From Zelonia costaricensis (taxonomy: Eukaryota; Euglenozoa; Kinetoplastea; Trypanosomatida; Trypanosomatidae): a DNA stretch of 32,133 nucleotides. Made by a program: the position numbers and the translations under genes. The notes beneath the pieces were generated by a model. It saw nothing but the letters and a program-made list of their open reading frames with translations. It had not been told where the DNA came from and searched no databases. The stretch is from positions 1-32,133 of the forward strand of contig JASAOO010003250.1 in the NCBI GenBank assembly GCA_030849075.1, in the 5' to 3' direction. Below are positions 30,180 through 32,133 of this stretch, piece by piece (position 1 is the stretch's first letter; each line of letters begins with the position of its first letter).

Positions 30180-31262
30180 TCACTTCGTCCCGGCCGAGCT
30201 GCGCGTGCGACTGCGCGAGCGGCCGCGCACCGGCGCCGACGGCGCCAGGTGCATCCGCTTGACCGCCGGCACGCTGCGCTTCTTCTTGCGCACGGCGCTC
30301 TCACCGCCGCCGTTCAACGCGCGAGTCACTTCATCCAGCTTCACCTGCAACTGCTGCACGACATCCTGCTTCTGCGCGTCGGCGTCGGCCGGCACGAACT
30401 CAAGCCAGGCAATGCGGTCCGGCAGCACGGTCGTGCCGTTGTGGAACGGGCACGTCTGCACGAGAAAGACGTCGCAGCTGCTCAGCAGCTCCTTCGTAAG
30501 ATCGGACATCGCACCTCGCACGGAGAGGTAGAGCGGCACCACGTGCTCGTTGTCCTCCATGTTGACGTCGATGCCGAGCTCTACGAAGCGCCGGCCAACG
30601 TCCTCGTAGTTCTTCAAGATCGCCCAGTGCAGGTGCGAGTTGCCCATGCGGTCGGCGTAGTCGAGTCGCAGCACATTCTTGTTGGGTACCAAGTTCAGCA
30701 TCGCATCCAGCGCCTCGCGGTTGCCGAACTCCATCGCCCGCATAAGGGGGGTCTCGTCCGCCTTGTCCTTTGCCGTGGGAGAGGCGCCGAGCTCCACAAG
30801 CAGCCGCAGCATCGGCATGAACTCGGCGCCCAGACCGACGCACCAGTGCAGCGCTGTCTGGCCCTTGCAGTGCTTCACGTGCTCGCCAATCTCATCCACC
30901 TCGCGCTCGTCGCACTCGTTCAGCAGCGACTCCGGGTTCTGCCCCCGCTCCTTCGCGCCCTCCACCAGGGCCGTCACCAGATCCACCTGGTTCGCCATCA
31001 CCGCGAGGTGGATCGGCTTCTGCCCGTGCCAGGCGGAGTGCACCTCCGCGACGCTGGCAAGGTACTTGGCCGTGTCGACACAGCCGAACTTGCAGGCGAG
31101 GTGCAGCGCGGTGCAGCCGAAGCGGTTCTGGATCGTGGGGCTCACGCCAACCTCGATGAGGCGGCGCACCTCATCTGTCTGCCCCTTGCGAGCCGCGACG
31201 TGGATCTTCTCCATGTTCTCATCGTCCGACTTGATGCGGTTCAGTTTGGGAAAGTCGGTCAT
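30180..31262 (-). CDS. Ankyrin-repeat protein with basic Arg/Ser C-terminal tail
   Basis: This 360-residue protein is built mostly of ankyrin repeats, which are protein-binding modules. Recognisable repeats begin near residues 16 (EKIHVAARKGQTDEVRRLIE), 48 (FGCTALHLACKFG), 80 (GQKPIHLAVMANQVDLV), 134 (GQTALHWCVGLG), 169 (DETPLMRAMEFGNREAL), 207 (GNSHLHWAILKNYEDVG) and 240 (HVVPLYLSVRG). Some repeats depart from consensus, and a charged linker (about 106-132) separates the third from the fourth. Residues about 295-316 may form a short coiled coil. The last 40 residues are strongly basic (RKKKRS, then RGRSRSRTRS), which could bind RNA or serve nuclear targeting. I chose the ATG at 31262; an open frame reaches 31280 only through a GTG codon. 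There is no membrane segment or signal peptide. The biological role and binding partner are unknown. Confidence 0.92.
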   Translation of the reverse strand: MTDFPKLNRIKSDDENMEKIHVAARKGQTDEVRRLIEVGVSPTIQNRFGCTALHLACKFGCVDTAKYLASVAEVHSAWHGQKPIHLAVMANQVDLVTALVEGAKERGQNPESLLNECDEREVDEIGEHVKHCKGQTALHWCVGLGAEFMPMLRLLVELGASPTAKDKADETPLMRAMEFGNREALDAMLNLVPNKNVLRLDYADRMGNSHLHWAILKNYEDVGRRFVELGIDVNMEDNEHVVPLYLSVRGAMSDLTKELLSSCDVFLVQTCPFHNGTTVLPDRIAWLEFVPADADAQKQDVVQQLQVKLDEVTRALNGGGESAVRKKKRSVPAVKRMHLAPSAPVRGRSRSRTRSSAGTK

Positions 31263-31273
31263 GGTAGGCGAAA

Positions 31274-31320
31274 CTGGCACACGGCAAGCGGGTGAAGCAA
31301 AAACAGAAGCAAAAACCAGC
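31274..31320 (-). promoter_or_regulatory. Possible spliced-leader acceptor for the ankyrin-repeat gene
   Basis: A T-rich coding-strand tract (complement of about 31283-31317) is followed by GCCAG, with the AG at 31275-31274, 12 nt before the chosen ATG. Splicing here would exclude the GTG-initiated extension and so supports the ATG at 31262. Confidence 0.45.
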
Positions 31321-31648
31321 AGTAGAGTCGTGCGTCACTGGGGATGCCACAAGAGTGTGGGCGAGACGAGGTCGCTGCAGAGTGGTACAAGGCAAAGAGG
31401 TTGTGAACTAGGCGCAGGACAGCACTCGGAAATACGGTGACGTACGAGGACGAGAAACAGCGAGAGCAGATCCTGCGTGCACGTCGCGACTTGCTTCAAA
31501 TACAGAAAAAAAAAGCGAAACGGCTCAAGGACAAGTGCTACGCAAAACACAGTGAACAAGTGTGCTTTGGTGCCCTTAGATTGCAGCTGTGTTTTTCTTG
31601 TCTAACACTCAACAAGGCGCGACGGTTGTGTGTGTTTGTGGCTGTGGG

Positions 31649-31650
<2 letters not shown>

Positions 31651-31692
<42 letters not shown>

Positions 31693-31710
31693 TGTGTGTG
31701 TGTGTGTGTG
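31651..31710. repeat. Long GT repeat, interrupted once
   Basis: About 60 bases of GT broken by a short T run at 31690-31693, the longest dinucleotide tract in the window. It lies about 390 nt upstream of the ankyrin-repeat ATG. Confidence 0.95.
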
Positions 31711-32133
31711 TACGCATCAATCCTTCTCGAGAGACCCAGAGGAAGGCGAGAGCGGGCAGCGTACCTACGAAAAAACAGGAGCGGGGAAGCCAGTGGAAGC
31801 GCTTCTGGGGACGCGACTCTGCGCGCACCGGTGTGCGGATGTGTCAGCACACTCAAGACGAACACAGTCAAAGTCGAGAGAGAAAGGTGGCCAGCAAAGG
31901 CGTGCGTGCCGCTACATACATCAGCCGTGAAGTGAGGTCTTTCCTCGTGGCACTTCGTGGGGTGGACTTCGCTGACACACACCCCCACCCACTCCGCTTC
32001 CATTTTCTTACGCGGTGCAGCTGAGGCGAAGCATGGACAGGGGAGCACAGCATCACGGTCCTTAAATCCGTGCTGCAACGCGCACCATCAGCTCGTGTCG
32101 CCCAGCACTCTTCAGGTCCACGCTCAAAGCAAC

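Larger units (their letters stand above)
31263..32133. other. Right flank upstream of the ankyrin-repeat gene
   Basis: No gene is visible. It holds a long GT tract at 31651-31710. By orientation the far end should be the 3' UTR or spacer of an upstream gene outside the window. Confidence 0.5.

Noticed and set aside
31263..31280. Six-residue extension of the ankyrin protein
   Set aside because: It would need a GTG start and overlaps the predicted acceptor AG at 31274-31275.
30249..31295. 348-codon plus-strand frame opposite the ankyrin gene
   Set aside because: Antisense shadow; the minus frame has seven recognisable ankyrin repeats.

Overview
The window looks like nuclear DNA of a trypanosomatid, most likely Leishmania or a close relative. 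All convincing genes lie on the minus strand. None shows an intron. Coding regions are GC-rich, and long non-coding spacers between them are full of CA/GT repeats and polypurine/polypyrimidine tracts. A tract followed by AG precedes most start codons, as expected for trans-spliced polycistronic transcription. Transcription runs right to left, and I see no strand switch. The proteins themselves also point to kinetoplastids: a canonical WCPPC tryparedoxin and two tail-anchored tryparedoxin relatives.

Gene order in the direction of transcription is: (1) an ankyrin-repeat protein with a basic Arg/Ser tail (31262-30180); (2) a 637-residue protein that I read as a divergent PAF1, the core subunit of the RNA polymerase II PAF1 elongation complex (28545-26632); (3) an 8.9-kb stretch without a convincing gene (26631-17722); (4) a 1228-residue protein with a C-terminal PSP1 domain behind a very long low-complexity region (17721-14035); (5) a 4.8-kb spacer; (6) a tail-anchored tryparedoxin-like protein whose CxxC is replaced by HTET (9267-8041); (7) a tail-anchored tryparedoxin-like protein with an intact WCPPC (5839-4964); (8) a canonical soluble tryparedoxin (1898-1446). 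The left flank is the likely 3' UTR of the last gene, and the right flank leads to an upstream gene outside the window.

The three thioredoxin-fold genes form a tandem family: one soluble enzyme, one membrane-anchored probable enzyme, and one membrane-anchored probable pseudoenzyme. The two anchored copies carry long low-complexity insertions at the same loop. Genes in one kinetoplastid transcription unit need not be functionally related, so I do not infer that the redox genes work with PAF1, PSP1 or the ankyrin protein.

The best leads are the PAF1 candidate, the catalytically dead anchored tryparedoxin, and the 8.9-kb gap, which alternates purine-rich and pyrimidine-rich blocks and has splice-acceptor-like motifs on the strand opposite the genes. 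Assignments rest on reading motifs by eye; no database search was possible.
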